Of a stretch of DNA of 33,550 nt, positions 1 to 7,896 are shown piece by piece. The DNA is from JBFLYZ01 sp040756415 (GTDB lineage Bacteria; Bacteroidota; Bacteroidia; JADZBD01): contig JBFLYZ010000040.1 in the NCBI GenBank assembly GCA_040756415.1, forward strand, positions 1 to 33,550. Direction: 5' to 3'. The notes beneath the pieces are model-generated. The model was not told the origin of the DNA and did no database searches. It was given only the letters and a program-made list of their open reading frames with translations. Each line of letters begins with the position of its first letter. The stretch's first letter is position 1. Both the position numbers and the translations under genes were made by a program.

Positions 1-623
1 ATGAACTCGAATACGATGGGCAGCAGGGAAATGAAAATGATGCCGAAGATCACGATCTCGAAATTGTTTTTGACGATCTCGGTCGTGCCGAACCAGTAGC
101 CCAGCAGGGTGAGGCTGACCACCCACACGAAGCCGCCCGTTACGTTGAAAGAAATGAACTTGCGGTAGTTCATCTCGCCTATGCCGGCCACAAAGGGCGC
201 GAAGGTGCGCACGATGGGCACGAAGCGGGCGATGATGATGGTCTTGGGGCCGTGCTTTTCGTAAAAGGCGTGCGTCTGGTCTATGTACTTCTGCTTTACG
301 AGCTGGCGCCTGCCTATCTTCCAGCGCAGCACTTTCAGGCCTACGTTCTTGCCCAGGTAATAGTTCACCGTATCGCCCAGCACGGCCGCGATAAAGAGCA
401 GGATGAGTATATACCACAGGTTGAGCATACCCAGGGCGGCAAAGCTGCCCGCGGCAAAGAGCAGGGAATCGCCCGGCAAAAAAGGCATGATGACCAGGCC
501 GGTCTCCACGAAAACGATCAGGAACAGGATCAGGTAGATCCAGTTGTCGTACTCGGTTATCAGGTCGCGCAGCTTGTCGTCAAGGTGCAGGAAGTAATCC
601 AGGAATTCTTTGATAAGGTCCAC
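1..623 (-). CDS. DedA-family membrane protein (C-terminus beyond window)
   Basis: DedA/SNARE-associated (VTT) family integral membrane protein. Members are linked to polyprenyl-phosphate or phospholipid translocation and envelope homeostasis. The reading frame opens with GTG at 623; the only other in-frame codons back to the upstream stop are not starts. It encodes an acidic amphipathic N-terminus, then a hydrophobic stretch with the family signature ETGLVIMPFLPGDSLLF, a second helix, the conserved GDTVNYYLGKNVG segment, and the ARFVPIVRTFAPFVAG motif with its characteristic Arg and Pro residues. The frame is still open at base 1, so roughly the last helix is missing. It lies 10 nt downstream of the rhodanese stop and is the last visible gene of the TPR-PSL synthase-rhodanese-DedA operon. 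No Shine-Dalgarno is visible before the GTG. The family assignment is firm; the exact substrate is not known. Confidence 0.92.
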   Translation of the reverse strand, partial: MDLIKEFLDYFLHLDDKLRDLITEYDNWIYLILFLIVFVETGLVIMPFLPGDSLLFAAGSFAALGMLNLWYILILLFIAAVLGDTVNYYLGKNVGLKVLRWKIGRRQLVKQKYIDQTHAFYEKHGPKTIIIARFVPIVRTFAPFVAGIGEMNYRKFISFNVTGGFVWVVSLTLLGYWFGTTEIVKNNFEIVIFGIIFISLLPIVFEF

Positions 624-633
624 GCGCGCGGGG

Positions 634-951
634 TCAGTATTTGGTTACGCTGGGATCGATCTCGTTGGCCCAGGCCAGTATGCCTCCCTTGAGGTTGTAC
701 AGGTTATTGAACTTATGATCGCGCTCCAGGGCCTGCACCACGGCTCCCGAGCGGGCACCGCTGCGGCAGTGGATGATCACTTTCTTGTCGCGCGCTATCC
801 GGTCCAGGTTGTTCATGACCTCGCCCATGGGGATCAGCTCGCCACCGATCTCGGCAATTTCCTTTTCGTGGGGTTCGCGCACATCGATGAGCTGGAAATC
901 CTCTTTGTTGTCCATCATCTTTTTCAGCTCGCTAACGGTGATCTCTTTCAT
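634..951 (-). CDS. single-domain rhodanese-like protein
   Basis: Small (105 aa) rhodanese/sulfurtransferase domain with no signal peptide, so cytoplasmic. Conserved features are LIDVREPHE at about 21-29 (the CH2A-like Asp-Val-Arg motif) and the active-site loop HCRSGARS with catalytic Cys62, followed by LKGGILAW near the C-terminus. The six-residue loop C-R-S-G-A-R is that of true sulfurtransferases of the GlpE/PspE type, which carry a persulfide on the Cys. It sits between the phosphosulfolactate-synthase-like gene (9 nt upstream) and DedA. A sulfane-sulfur donor role is known for the family; the acceptor here cannot be told. Confidence 0.93.
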   Translation of the reverse strand: MKEITVSELKKMMDNKEDFQLIDVREPHEKEIAEIGGELIPMGEVMNNLDRIARDKKVIIHCRSGARSGAVVQALERDHKFNNLYNLKGGILAWANEIDPSVTKY

Positions 952-960
952 GGGGGCTGC

Positions 961-1740
961 TTATTGGTTAATTTTCATATTCTTGGGCAAAAATGTGAAA
1001 AAAGTATCACCCCGCAAGCCCAGGCGCAGGGTTTCGAGGGGGATGACCTCCTCGTAGGCGATATTGCCCACGTTCACGTTGGCACCGAACAGCTTGATGA
1101 ACCACACCTGCTGCGATTTCTGCGGGGTTTCCCAGATGATCTTCTCCTTGGGCACGCGCGCGATGATCTTGTTGATGAGCAGGGTGTGCGTGGAGCCGTT
1201 GCGGTGGAAGATGCCCACGTTGCCGCCTTCGCGCGCCTCGGCAATCACCTTCCACGAGCCGGCCTGCAGCTCTTTGTTCATCATGGATATCCATTTGGCG
1301 GGGTGTATGATCAGCCCTTCCTCCTTGGAGCCCACTTCAGAAAGCACCAGGCGGTCTTTCGCCAGCCTGCTGATGTACTTGCATTTTTCGTCATGCGGGA
1401 TCACGATAGAGCCGTCCGACACCTCGGCCACCTCCATCTTGTATTTGTCGAGCAGGCGCAGGTAGTCGTTAAAGGCGTTGCGGGCCACGAAGGCTTCGAA
1501 CAGGGTGCCGCCAAAATAGGTTTTGATATTGGCCTCGCGGAAAAGCTGCAGCTTTTTCTCCAGGCTCTTCGTCAGGTACGATGTGCCGAAGCCGAACTTC
1601 ACGAAATCGATCTGGTCGCCCGAGGCATCCAGGTAATCCTCCACCTGCCGCATCGGGGTGCCCTTATCCATCACCATGGTAACACCGGTCTCTCTCGGTT
1701 TTTGGGACCTTTCCGGTATGTGGGACAGATCGAAGTTCAT
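961..1740 (-). CDS. phosphosulfolactate synthase family protein (ComA-like)
   Basis: TIM-barrel protein of the ComA family. The archetype adds sulfite to phosphoenolpyruvate to form (2R)-phospho-3-sulfolactate, the first step to coenzyme M in methanogens and to sulfolactate in Bacillus. Visible family motifs are GVTMVMDKG at 19-27, FVKFGFGTS at 46-54, YFGGTLFEAF at 75-84 and VLSEVGSK at 132-139. Length 259 aa fits the family. It starts 3 nt after the stop of the upstream TPR gene, so the two are surely co-transcribed. Bacteroidota make no coenzyme M. An inferred use is supplying sulfonated C3 units, for example on the way to cysteate-derived sulfonolipids, but no ComB, ComC or cysteate acyltransferase gene is in the window. 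The family is firm, the physiological product uncertain. Confidence 0.85.
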   Translation of the reverse strand: MNFDLSHIPERSQKPRETGVTMVMDKGTPMRQVEDYLDASGDQIDFVKFGFGTSYLTKSLEKKLQLFREANIKTYFGGTLFEAFVARNAFNDYLRLLDKYKMEVAEVSDGSIVIPHDEKCKYISRLAKDRLVLSEVGSKEEGLIIHPAKWISMMNKELQAGSWKVIAEAREGGNVGIFHRNGSTHTLLINKIIARVPKEKIIWETPQKSQQVWFIKLFGANVNVGNIAYEEVIPLETLRLGLRGDTFFTFLPKNMKINQ

Positions 1741-1742
1741 TC

Positions 1743-3152
1743 CTATTTTTTGAAGGACTCGATCATGTCGAGTATCACGGGATTCTCTTTGAGCTGTGGG
1801 TAAAAATCGAACAGCTCGCTGTGCTTGCTGTAGTCGAGCTGCAGCGCGCTCTGCAGGAAGGTCACGGCCTCCTGCTTCTCGCCCAGGCTGATGAGGCAGG
1901 CGCTCATGCGGTACTGCAGCTCCGCGTTGTTGGGGAAATGCTTGATGCCGTCAGAGAGGATCTCCATGGCCTCTTTCTTCTGGTTCTGGTCAAAGAGCAG
2001 GTTGGAGTAGTTGAGCCATACGTCCGGGTGCTGCTGGTCGAGCTCCATCACCTTCTTATAGGCCCCTTCGGCCTCTTCGATGAAACCCAGGCGGTGCTGC
2101 ACCTCGCCATAGATGAACCAGAAATCGGCATTGCCGCTGTCGAGCGAAATGGCCTTTTTGATATAGTGTATGCCCTCGATGAGGCGGTTCTGGTTATCGA
2201 GCACGATACCTATGCCCATCCAGGCATCGGCCAGCTCGGGCTCCAGCTTGGTGGCCCGGGTATAGTTCACCATGGCATTGTCCCAGTCTTCCTTCTTCTC
2301 ATAGCATTCGCCAATATAGTAGTAGGCCATGGCATCGGGAGCCTCGTGGGTGAAGGTTTCGCGGTAAGTGGCTATGGCCTCATCGAAGCGGCCGAGCGCG
2401 GCCAGGGAATTGCCTTTATTGAAATAGGCTGAAGCGAAGTGCTCGTTGATCAGAATGGCGTAATCGTACGCCTCCACGGCCTTCTCGTACATGCCCATGC
2501 GGTTATAGGCCAGCCCCAGGTTGAACCAGGAAGGGGTGGAGTAGGGATTGCTGTCGCAGAAAGAGGAAAAGAACTCCACCGCTTTTTCGGCCTGCTCGGT
2601 CACCTCATAGCAATAGGAAAGCTCGTACAGGGCCGATTCGTTGTCAGGATTGGCCTCCAGGGCCTTTTTCAGGTAGTAGACCGCATCGCTGTAACGGAAG
2701 GTGTTCTCGAACTCGTAAGCGGTGAAGAGGTACACCTCGTCAGGGTTCTCGGCAAGCGGCAGGGCTTTCTTATAGCATTCTATGGCCTGATCGTTAAGCC
2801 CCATCTGGCTCAGCACCCCGCCTTTGGTCATTTGTATCTCGTAATTGGCTGAGTCAAAGACCTCTGCCTGGTTAAGCAGGGCCAGGGCCTCGCGCGACTT
2901 GTTCTGGGCGCTGAAAATCTGGGCTTTGCGAATGATGAAGAATACGGAAAAAGGATACTGCTTTTCGGCAAGCTCGATCACCTTGAGGGCCAGGGAGATC
3001 TTATTGGTATCGATGTAGTATTCAACCAGTTCCTCGCAGTCGCCCGAATCAAAAAACCAGTGCTGGTTTTCTTCTATCATTTGTTCGAAACGGGCAGCTA
3101 ACTGCTTCATTTCGTCATCGTTCGGAACCTGGTCTTCTCCCTCTTCTTTCAT
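1743..3152 (-). CDS. tetratricopeptide-repeat protein
   Basis: 469-aa soluble protein made almost entirely of TPR helical hairpins, from about residue 40 to 450. Recognisable units include NLGLAYNRMGMYEKAVEAYD, YIGECYEKKEDWDNAMVNYT and IYGEVQHRLGFIEEAEGAYK. There is no signal peptide or membrane segment. The N-terminus is acidic (MKEEGEDQVPNDDE). It is the first gene of the operon running left to DedA; its stop is 3 nt from the ComA-like start. A GGAGGG at 3162-3167 precedes the ATG by 9 nt, and a TAATTTTG -7 element lies at 3179-3186. TPR proteins mediate protein-protein contacts; the partner is unknown. Confidence 0.92.
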   Translation of the reverse strand: MKEEGEDQVPNDDEMKQLAARFEQMIEENQHWFFDSGDCEELVEYYIDTNKISLALKVIELAEKQYPFSVFFIIRKAQIFSAQNKSREALALLNQAEVFDSANYEIQMTKGGVLSQMGLNDQAIECYKKALPLAENPDEVYLFTAYEFENTFRYSDAVYYLKKALEANPDNESALYELSYCYEVTEQAEKAVEFFSSFCDSNPYSTPSWFNLGLAYNRMGMYEKAVEAYDYAILINEHFASAYFNKGNSLAALGRFDEAIATYRETFTHEAPDAMAYYYIGECYEKKEDWDNAMVNYTRATKLEPELADAWMGIGIVLDNQNRLIEGIHYIKKAISLDSGNADFWFIYGEVQHRLGFIEEAEGAYKKVMELDQQHPDVWLNYSNLLFDQNQKKEAMEILSDGIKHFPNNAELQYRMSACLISLGEKQEAVTFLQSALQLDYSKHSELFDFYPQLKENPVILDMIESFKK

Positions 3153-3178
3153 TGTTAAACTCCCTCCAAAAGTTTAAA

Positions 3179-3186
3179 CAAAATTA
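3179..3186 (-). promoter_or_regulatory. predicted -7 element for the TPR operon
   Basis: On the minus strand this reads TAATTTTG, an exact match to the Bacteroidota -7 consensus TAnnTTTG. The implied transcript start is about 23 nt upstream of the ATG at 3152. No TTG is seen at the expected -33 spacing, so the call rests on the -7 element, AT-rich context and position. Confidence 0.5.
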
Positions 3187-3276
3187 GTAATAATATGACG
3201 TGTAAATGAAGACTTTATTTTTTTTTGCAACAGGAAATTGTTAGCAACTTGGACAGGGCTTTTTCTTTCAAAATTC

Positions 3277-3284
3277 TATTTTTG
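3277..3284 (+). promoter_or_regulatory. predicted -7 element for glmM
   Basis: Reads TATTTTTG, an exact TAnnTTTG match, and puts the transcript start about 22 nt before the GTG at 3310. The nearest upstream TTG (3249-3251) is 25 nt away, longer than the usual 19-21. With the minus-strand element at 3179-3186 it makes a divergent promoter pair in this intergenic region. Confidence 0.45.
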
Positions 3285-3309
3285 TCGTCCTGTTTTTAAA
3301 CTGATTTTT

Positions 3310-4722
3310 GTGACGTTAATACGATCCATCTCCGGCATACGGGGCACCATAGGAGGAAAGGCGGGCGAGGGGCTGAGCCCCGCGGATGTGGTGAGGTACA
3401 CTTCGGCCTACGGCACCTGGCTGCGTAAAAATTCCAGGTCAAAGAAGATCAGGGTGGTGATCGGCCGCGATGCCCGTATCAGCGGCCTGATGGTCAACCA
3501 ACTGGTATCGGGCACCCTGATCGGGCTGGGCATAGATGTGGTGGACCTGGGCCTTTCCACCACGCCTACGGTGGAGATTGCCGTTCCCATGGAAAAGGCC
3601 GATGGCGGCATCATCATCACGGCCAGCCATAACCCCAGGCAGTGGAACGCGCTCAAGCTGCTCAACAGCGAAGGTGAGTTCATCAGCGAGAAAGAGGGGC
3701 AGCAGTTGCTGAAGATAGCGGAACAGGATAATTTTTCCTATGCCGAGGCGATGAACCTGGGAACATACAGGCAGGACCATACCTATTTCGATAAGCACAT
3801 CAAAAAGATACTGACCCTGCCGCAGGTGGACGTGGCGGCTATAAAGGCCAGGAACTTTAAGGTGGCCATCGACTGCGTGAACTCCACGGGGGGCATAGTG
3901 GTGCCGAAATTGCTCAATGCCCTGGGGGTGGAGCAGATCGTGCAGCTCTATTGCGATCCCACGGGCGATTTCCCCCACAACCCCGAGCCCCTGCCCGAGC
4001 ATCTGAACGATATTTCCAAGGAGGTGGTGAAGAAGAAAGCCCACCTGGGCATTGTCGTAGACCCGGATGTGGACCGCCTGGCCCTGGTCTGCGAGGACGG
4101 GGAGATGTTCGGGGAGGAATATACGCTGGTGGCGGTGGCCGATTACATGCTGAAGAAGAGGGGGAAAAAAGGGAATACCGTTTCCAACCTTTCATCCACG
4201 CGCGCGCTGCGCGATATTACGGAGAAGGCTGGCGGTGAATACCATGCTTCCGCTGTGGGCGAAGTGAACGTGGTGGAGATGATGAAGAAGACCCATGCGG
4301 TGATAGGAGGGGAGGGCAATGGTGGCGTGATCGTTCCTGAACTGCATTACGGCCGTGACGCCCTTGCCGGTATCGCCTTATTCCTTTCTCACCTGGCCAC
4401 ATTCGGCAAAAGCTGCTCCATGCTGCGCGCTACTTACCCGGATTATTTCATTTCCAAGAACAAGATCGAGCTTACGGCCGAGATCAATGTGGACAAGATA
4501 CTAGCCGGCATTCAATCGAAGTATAAAAAGCAGCCCATCAATACGGTGGATGGGGTGAAGATCGAGTTCGACAAGGAATGGGTACACCTGCGCAGGAGCA
4601 ATACCGAGCCGATCATCCGCATTTATTCCGAGAGCGAGAGCGAGACCACGGCCAACAACCTGGCTAAAAAGATCATTGCCGATATACGCGAGCTGATCAA
4701 GGATCAGGTGAACGGGAAGTAA
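3310..4722 (+). CDS. glmM: phosphoglucosamine mutase / phosphohexomutase
   Basis: Alpha-D-phosphohexomutase family, most likely phosphoglucosamine mutase, converting glucosamine-6-P to glucosamine-1-P for UDP-GlcNAc and peptidoglycan synthesis. All four family signatures are present: the phosphoserine loop TASHNP with catalytic Ser106, the Mg-binding DPDVDR loop, the sugar-binding GEGNGG, and the phosphate-binding loop RRSNTEPIIRIY near the C-terminus. I chose GTG at 3310 (470 aa) because the protein then starts VTLIRSISGIRGT, as family members do. The frame stays open upstream to a TTG at 3238, but that would add 24 residues without family similarity and would start upstream of the predicted promoter. 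Phosphomannomutase activity cannot be excluded by sequence alone. Confidence 0.9.
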   Translation: MTLIRSISGIRGTIGGKAGEGLSPADVVRYTSAYGTWLRKNSRSKKIRVVIGRDARISGLMVNQLVSGTLIGLGIDVVDLGLSTTPTVEIAVPMEKADGGIIITASHNPRQWNALKLLNSEGEFISEKEGQQLLKIAEQDNFSYAEAMNLGTYRQDHTYFDKHIKKILTLPQVDVAAIKARNFKVAIDCVNSTGGIVVPKLLNALGVEQIVQLYCDPTGDFPHNPEPLPEHLNDISKEVVKKKAHLGIVVDPDVDRLALVCEDGEMFGEEYTLVAVADYMLKKRGKKGNTVSNLSSTRALRDITEKAGGEYHASAVGEVNVVEMMKKTHAVIGGEGNGGVIVPELHYGRDALAGIALFLSHLATFGKSCSMLRATYPDYFISKNKIELTAEINVDKILAGIQSKYKKQPINTVDGVKIEFDKEWVHLRRSNTEPIIRIYSESESETTANNLAKKIIADIRELIKDQVNGK

Positions 4723-4853
4723 TGCGAGCCGATGCGAAATTGCAAATGACCGGAACAGGATAGGAGCGGTTTCCAATTCTTAATTATCCGTGTAATCCGT
4801 TCCACCGCTGCGCTGGTAATTCGTATATTCGTAATAAAATTCGCCATTCGAAA

Positions 4854-5999
4854 ATGAAGGTCTACTTCGATAATGCCGCCACCACCCCCCTCGATCCCGA
4901 GGTGCTGGAGGCCATGCTGCCCTATATGAAGGAGCATTTCGGCAATCCTTCCTCCGTTCACTCTTACGGCAGGCAAACGCGCGCTGCCATCGAAAGCGCC
5001 CGCAAAACAGTGGCCAGGCTGCTGAACGTTTCGCCTTCGGAGATATTCTTCACTTCGGGCGGCACCGAGGCCGATAATATGGCCATACGCTGCTCGGTCA
5101 GCGACCTGGGCGTAAAGCACATCATCTCTTCGCCCATCGAGCATCACGCGGTGCTGCATACCGTGGAATCGCTCGCGCGCGAGGGCAGGGTGAAGCTCGA
5201 CCTGGTACGGCTGAAGGCCAGCGGTCATGTTGACCTGGCCCACCTGGAAGAGCTGCTGGCCTCCAACGCCAACTCGCTCGTCACGCTCATGCACGCCAAT
5301 AACGAGATAGGCAACCTGCTTCCCATGAAAAAAGTGGGCGAGCTCTGCGAGAAATACAAGGCCCTGTTCCATTCCGATACGGTGCAGACCATGGGGCATT
5401 ACCGCATGGACCTGAAGGAGCTGAAAGTGCATTTTGTGAATGCCGGTGCGCATAAGTTCCACGGCCCTAAAGGCGTGGGCTTCATCTACATCAGCAGCGA
5501 AGCCAGGATCAACCCCCTTATTCACGGTGGCTCGCAGGAGCGCAATATGCGCGGTGGCACCGAGAACCTGTACGGCATAGTGGGCGCAGCCAAGGCTTTC
5601 GAGATCGCCCACCGCGACATGGACGCCCACCACAGGCACGTGCAGGGGCTGAAATCGTACATGATCAGCGAGCTGGAAAAGAACATACCCGGCATAGCCT
5701 TCAATGGCGATGCCAGGGAGAGCTCGCTCTATACGGTGCTCAACGTGCAGTTCCCGCCCACTGATGCGGCCGAAATGATGCTCTTCAACCTGGATATAGC
5801 GGGTATTGCCGCTTCGGGCGGAAGCGCCTGCACCAGCGGCAGCAACATCGGCTCGCACGTGCTCAGGGCCATCGGCTCGGACATGAACCGCCCCTCCATA
5901 CGCTTCTCTTTCAGCAAATACAATAAAAAAGAGGAGGTCGACTACGTGGTCGCGAAGCTGAAGGAGATGTTCCCTGTGCAGGCCAGGATGCAGGCCTGA
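4854..5999 (+). CDS. cysteine desulfurase (NifS/IscS-like class V aminotransferase)
   Basis: PLP-dependent enzyme that takes sulfur from L-cysteine as an enzyme-bound persulfide for Fe-S clusters or thiolation. The N-terminus YFDNAATTPLDPEVLEAM is typical. SGGTEADN lies at 68-75, HNEIG-type HANNEIG at 147-153, the PLP-binding AHKFHGPKG has Lys201, and GGSACTSGS has the catalytic Cys326. Length 381 aa fits IscS/NifS. The short loop around the Cys is the group I arrangement. The 131-nt upstream gap holds only a weak promoter-like TATATTCG (4824-4831). No iscU or suf genes are adjacent, so the acceptor is unknown. Confidence 0.93.
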   Translation: MKVYFDNAATTPLDPEVLEAMLPYMKEHFGNPSSVHSYGRQTRAAIESARKTVARLLNVSPSEIFFTSGGTEADNMAIRCSVSDLGVKHIISSPIEHHAVLHTVESLAREGRVKLDLVRLKASGHVDLAHLEELLASNANSLVTLMHANNEIGNLLPMKKVGELCEKYKALFHSDTVQTMGHYRMDLKELKVHFVNAGAHKFHGPKGVGFIYISSEARINPLIHGGSQERNMRGGTENLYGIVGAAKAFEIAHRDMDAHHRHVQGLKSYMISELEKNIPGIAFNGDARESSLYTVLNVQFPPTDAAEMMLFNLDIAGIAASGGSACTSGSNIGSHVLRAIGSDMNRPSIRFSFSKYNKKEEVDYVVAKLKEMFPVQARMQA

Positions 6000-6146
6000 A
6001 GCCGCCTTTTTGTGCATTTTATTCCCCTCCGCATTTTTTAGTCGATGAAAAATCCCCGTGCGCATCACGGCCCGGGCAGGTCACGCTACATTATTCCCGT
6101 TTGAACGAAAAGCCCCCCTGATGTCAGGAATTTGGCCGAAAATCCA

Positions 6147-6177
6147 TTGATGTTCTGCCTCCTGCTCCGTAATTTTA
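6147..6177 (+). promoter_or_regulatory. predicted promoter for hemerythrin-Usp pair
   Basis: A TTG at 6147-6149 is followed after 20 nt by TAATTTTA at 6170-6177, which is 7 of 8 to TAnnTTTG. The implied transcript start falls at or within a base or so of the ATG at 6182, which would make the mRNA leaderless or nearly so. The rest of the 182-nt upstream gap shows only a small CCGTG/CACGG inverted repeat (6056-6070) with no T-tract. Confidence 0.35.
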
Positions 6178-6181
6178 ATGT

Positions 6182-6754
6182 ATGAAAATCTTCAACGAAC
6201 AGGCCGAGCTTCTCGGCACGGAGAAGCTGATGGCGTACATATCGGAGCATTTTCACCTGAACGCGCGCGAGCGCCTGGGGGCCATCAGCGATCATTTGCA
6301 TACGGCTGAAAAGGTGGATGCCGCCCTTCACCCGGAGGTAGGCCCCATCAGGGACCTTTTCGAGGAGTTCAGGACCACGCTGCTCGGGCATATCGAGCAG
6401 GAAGAGTTCATCCTTTTCCCTTTCATACGCAAGCTGAACGAGGCCCGGGCGGACGACAAGAGCGCGGTGGATGAGGCCGAGGTGAGAATGATAGAGAACC
6501 CGGTGCGCCAGCTTGCCGCGGGCTGGGGAAGGCTTGCGGATATGATGGATGCGCTGCACAGGCATAGCTCCGGCTTCAGGACGCACATCAACAGCTCGCC
6601 CACGCTCAAGCAATGTTACCGCGAGCTCAGCGTGCTGCACAGCGACCTGCGCGAATACATGCACCTGGAAAAGGACATACTCTTTCCCACCGTGCTCGAG
6701 CTGGAAGAGGAGCTGCTGGCCAGGAACGATAAACTTAAAAACGACAAAACATGA
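6182..6754 (+). CDS. hemerythrin / RIC-like di-iron domain protein
   Basis: 190-aa helical protein resembling the hemerythrin domain of RIC/YtfE/ScdA iron-sulfur repair proteins. Metal-ligand-like motifs are HFH at 23-25, HPE at 50-52, HxxxE (His70, Glu74, in GHIEQEEFILFP) and HxxxD (His161, Asp165, in MHLEKDILFP). The N-terminal ScdA_N domain of full RIC proteins is absent. The middle helix, which in RIC carries an E-H pair, reads MIENPVRQLAAG here and lacks the His. It therefore looks like a diverged member. Its stop overlaps the next gene's ATG (ATGA), so expression with the Usp is coupled. A role in nitrosative/oxidative stress is suggested by family and partner but is inference. Confidence 0.75.
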   Translation: MKIFNEQAELLGTEKLMAYISEHFHLNARERLGAISDHLHTAEKVDAALHPEVGPIRDLFEEFRTTLLGHIEQEEFILFPFIRKLNEARADDKSAVDEAEVRMIENPVRQLAAGWGRLADMMDALHRHSSGFRTHINSSPTLKQCYRELSVLHSDLREYMHLEKDILFPTVLELEEELLARNDKLKNDKT

Positions 6755-7572
6755 AAACGATACTTGTTCCTACCGACTTTTCAAAGTCTGCGGAGAACGC
6801 CATGTACTACGCCTGCGAGCTGGCATCGGCTACCGGTGCGAAGATCATCCTGTTCCACGCCTATCACATACCGGTGGCCGTGGCGGAGATGCCCACGATC
6901 GTGGTTTCGATGGAGGAGCTGGATAAAGAGCTTACGGCCAAGATGGAAAAAGTAAAGGAGGAGATACTGTCCGTTTATAAGCTGCTCATCGTGAAATGCG
7001 AGCTCAAAGCGGGATTTGCCGCGGAAGAGATAGCGGACATGGCCAAGGAGAAAAATGCCGATCTGATCGTAATGGGCATTACGGGAGCAGGCAAGCTGGG
7101 CCAGGTGCTGATAGGCAGCAATACCATTTCGCTCATACGCAGAACGGCAGTGCCCGTGCTGGTGGTACCCGAGGAGGCCCGCTTCAGGGTTCCGGCCTCC
7201 ATTGCGCTGGCCAGCGATTACAAGGAGATACAGAACAATGAGTCCATCGAATTCCTGAAGAAGCTGCTGCACGATTTCAACGCGCACCTGCTGGTGTTCA
7301 ATGTGCATAAAGAGAAGGAGCCTGTCACCGTTGAAAAGGCGGCTGCGGGCCTGCGGCTGGAGAACCAGCTTTCGGATGTGGAGCACGACCTGTACTTTCC
7401 CGAGGATGAAAGCGTGATACACGGCATTGACGAGTTCGTTACCAATCACCAGGTGGATATGCTGGTGATGGTGAGCCGCAAGCACCATATTTTCGACCGG
7501 CTGCTGCATGCCAGCAATACCAAGCGCATGCTGTTCCATACGCATATCCCCTTGCTGGTGCTGCACGAGTGA
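6751..7572 (+). CDS. tandem universal stress protein (UspA family)
   Basis: Two Usp domains in one 273-aa chain: residues 1-145 and about 150-273. The first domain starts KTILVPTDFSKSAENA and carries the ATP-binding pattern G-x2-G-x9-G-S at 109-123 (GITG ... GS). The second ends FHTHIPLLVLHE and lacks that glycine motif, so probably only the first half binds nucleotide, as in many tandem Usps. No signal peptide. The start codon overlaps the hemerythrin stop by 4 nt, implying translational coupling. The family is linked to stress survival and stasis; the exact trigger here is unknown. Confidence 0.92.
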   Translation: MKTILVPTDFSKSAENAMYYACELASATGAKIILFHAYHIPVAVAEMPTIVVSMEELDKELTAKMEKVKEEILSVYKLLIVKCELKAGFAAEEIADMAKEKNADLIVMGITGAGKLGQVLIGSNTISLIRRTAVPVLVVPEEARFRVPASIALASDYKEIQNNESIEFLKKLLHDFNAHLLVFNVHKEKEPVTVEKAAAGLRLENQLSDVEHDLYFPEDESVIHGIDEFVTNHQVDMLVMVSRKHHIFDRLLHASNTKRMLFHTHIPLLVLHE

Positions 7573-7594
7573 GTAAGAACCAAACTATAGAGCG

Positions 7595-7870
7595 ATGAAG
7601 ACGAGAGGAGAAGGATTTTTGAGAAGGAACGGCACCTGGCTGGGCATACTGGTATATGCGTTTACCTACCTGTTCCCGTTCCGGTGGTCGTACCTCGACC
7701 CGGGAGGCTATACTGACGGATGGGGATTCCTGTTCAACCTGTTCAGCCATTTGGCGGTGGTGGGAGGATTCTTCATAGGCTATTTCCTTATTACCCTGCC
7801 GAGGGAGCCGGGGCGGGAGGCGCGCGAGATACGCCTGCCCGATGAGACGGAGCGCAGCAGGGCGGCCTAA
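7595..7870 (+). CDS. small two-helix membrane protein, unknown
   Basis: 91 aa, not recognised. A basic N-terminus is followed by a hydrophobic segment at about 15-33 and a second at about 46-66 (FLFNLFSHLAVVGGFFIGYF), then a charged Arg/Glu-rich tail of about 23 residues. By the positive-inside rule both ends should be cytoplasmic. It starts 22 nt after the Usp stop and ends 26 nt before the metallo-hydrolase gene, all in the same direction, so it is likely part of the same transcript. Codon choice (GC-rich third positions) matches its neighbours, which supports a real gene. Confidence 0.65.
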   Translation: MKTRGEGFLRRNGTWLGILVYAFTYLFPFRWSYLDPGGYTDGWGFLFNLFSHLAVVGGFFIGYFLITLPREPGREAREIRLPDETERSRAA

Positions 7871-7896
7871 GGCAAATATGCCTTACCTTAGCCTGG

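Noticed and set aside
3238..3309. Upstream TTG start for glmM adding 24 residues
   Set aside because: The extra residues have no family similarity and the predicted -7 element lies inside that stretch; GTG at 3310 gives the standard N-terminus.
6056..6070. Terminator after the cysteine desulfurase
   Set aside because: CCGTG/CACGG hairpin is short and has no U-tract.
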